20,299 nt of DNA, taken from Equadaptatus sp045642965 (lineage in GTDB: Bacteria; Synergistota; Synergistia; Synergistales; Synergistaceae). The DNA lies in assembly GCA_045642965.1 (NCBI GenBank), contig JAZUJX010000046.1, forward strand, positions 1 to 20,299. Reading direction: 5' to 3'. The notes beneath the pieces were generated by a model. It ran no database searches and had not been told where the DNA came from. It saw only the letters and a list, made by a program, of their open reading frames with translations. Each line of letters starts with the position of its first letter. Position 1 is the stretch's first letter. Shown here one piece after another: positions 19,693-20,299 of the stretch. Made by a program: the position numbers and the translations under genes.

Positions 19693-20299
19693 TTACATTC
19701 CCGCAAGCGACGACAAGTCGAAAATAGGCAGCAGAACCGCTATGACAACAAAACCAACCAGAACACCCATCACGAGAATTATCATGGGTTCTGCAAGCGT
19801 GCTCCAGCGCTCCATTGAACTTCGCGCGTATTCCCAGCAGCTCGCGCCGAGTCTGAGCAGGCTGTTCGGCAAATCTGCGCCTGATTCTCCGACGCGAATA
19901 ACCGTTACGAGTTCTTCAGGAAAGCTGCCTTCTTTTTCAAGTCCCTGAGAGAAACGGTAGCCCTGCTTAATCTGCTCAGCAACGCTGTCCAGACGCCCTT
20001 GGACCGGGTCAAGGGGCGCTGTGAGCTGCAGCGCGCTTACAAGCGGTATGCCTGCCTTTGTCAGCGTTCCTATCTGCGAAAATATCATTGCAAACGCAAG
20101 ATTGTTTTTTATGTCTTTAAAGAACGGCAGCGATATTTTTTTATCGTGTTTCCAAAACCAGTAGCCTGCAAGAACCGCCCCCGCAAGCAGCGGAAGAACG
20201 GCAAGCCTGACCGCGTGCGAGACGGCAATCAGAAGTTTTGTCATGAAAGGCAGTTCTGCTCCGGACTGCACTACGACTTCGGTCAGTTTCGGTACAACA
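19693..20299 (-). CDS. gspF: Type II secretion inner-membrane protein GspF (partial)
   Basis: The C-terminal about 200 residues of the polytopic inner-membrane platform protein GspF. The frame is open to the right edge of the window, so the start lies beyond 20299; the GTG near 20271 is internal. The visible part begins VVPKLTEVVVQSGAELP, a typical GspF segment before the central transmembrane helix. It contains the second cytoplasmic GspF domain (FSQIGTLTKAGIPLVSAL, VIRVGESGADLPNSL) and ends with the last transmembrane helix (about 20 residues, MIILVMGVLVGFVVIAVLL). The stop is at 19693. Its order before gspG is normal for T2SS operons. A type IV pilus PilC homologue is the alternative, but the neighbouring gspG argues for T2SS. 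Confidence 0.93.
   Translation of the reverse strand, partial: VVPKLTEVVVQSGAELPFMTKLLIAVSHAVRLAVLPLLAGAVLAGYWFWKHDKKISLPFFKDIKNNLAFAMIFSQIGTLTKAGIPLVSALQLTAPLDPVQGRLDSVAEQIKQGYRFSQGLEKEGSFPEELVTVIRVGESGADLPNSLLRLGASCWEYARSSMERWSTLAEPMIILVMGVLVGFVVIAVLLPIFDLSSLAGM

Overview
The window reads as a piece of chromosome from an anaerobic, diderm, amino-acid-fermenting bacterium. Envelope genes (an OmpH/Skp-like chaperone, a YadA-anchored trimeric autotransporter, type II secretion GspF and GspG) show an outer membrane. IorA/IorB (indolepyruvate:ferredoxin oxidoreductase), a leucyl aminopeptidase, an AsnC/Lrp regulator and a free-standing RecD2 point to an anaerobic peptide or amino-acid user. Synergistota is my best guess from this combination, with Negativicutes-like diderm Firmicutes as the alternative. 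This is an inference, not a match. No tRNA, rRNA, CRISPR array, transposase or prophage structural gene was recognised.

Layout. Positions 1-655 hold no convincing protein gene: a GC-rich, hairpin-forming segment (1-139), arrays of 7-nt repeats in opposite orientations (149-245), a strong bidirectional terminator (344-380) and a 20-bp palindrome (444-463). Then, all on the minus strand, come nlpC/P60 peptidase and recD2 (coupled), pepA with its own promoter and terminator, and a 2.1-kb trimeric autotransporter adhesin gene with internal repeats. A divergent promoter region (7944-8365) leads to a plus-strand unit: sirtuin, a FolD-family gene with altered catalytic residues, and a 61-residue protein. 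A repeat-rich stretch with two related terminator hairpins (10212-10425) separates this from a long minus-strand unit read as gyrA > psd > pssA > iorA > iorB. Next come a minus-strand Lrp-family regulator and nitroreductase pair, divergent from a plus-strand UDG-superfamily DNA glycosylase, then ompH/skp, gspG and the 3' part of gspF, which runs off the right edge.

How the genes relate. psd and pssA are consecutive steps of phosphatidylethanolamine synthesis, and iorA/iorB are the two subunits of one enzyme. All four are packed behind gyrA with overlaps or gaps of a few bases, and both psd and pssA use TTG starts. recD2 and the DNA glycosylase are repair functions. The adhesin, OmpH, GspF/GspG and the NlpC/P60 hydrolase are envelope functions.

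Most worth a second look: the FolD homologue carries Gln where the catalytic Lys is expected and Met where the catalytic Gln is expected. Degenerate 7-nt-period arrays with different core heptamers occur at both ends of the window, one of them between gspF and gspG. The adhesin has a six-residue-period block, a 636-bp-spaced direct repeat and a coiled coil after its membrane anchor. The ompH promoter sits inside nested inverted repeats.
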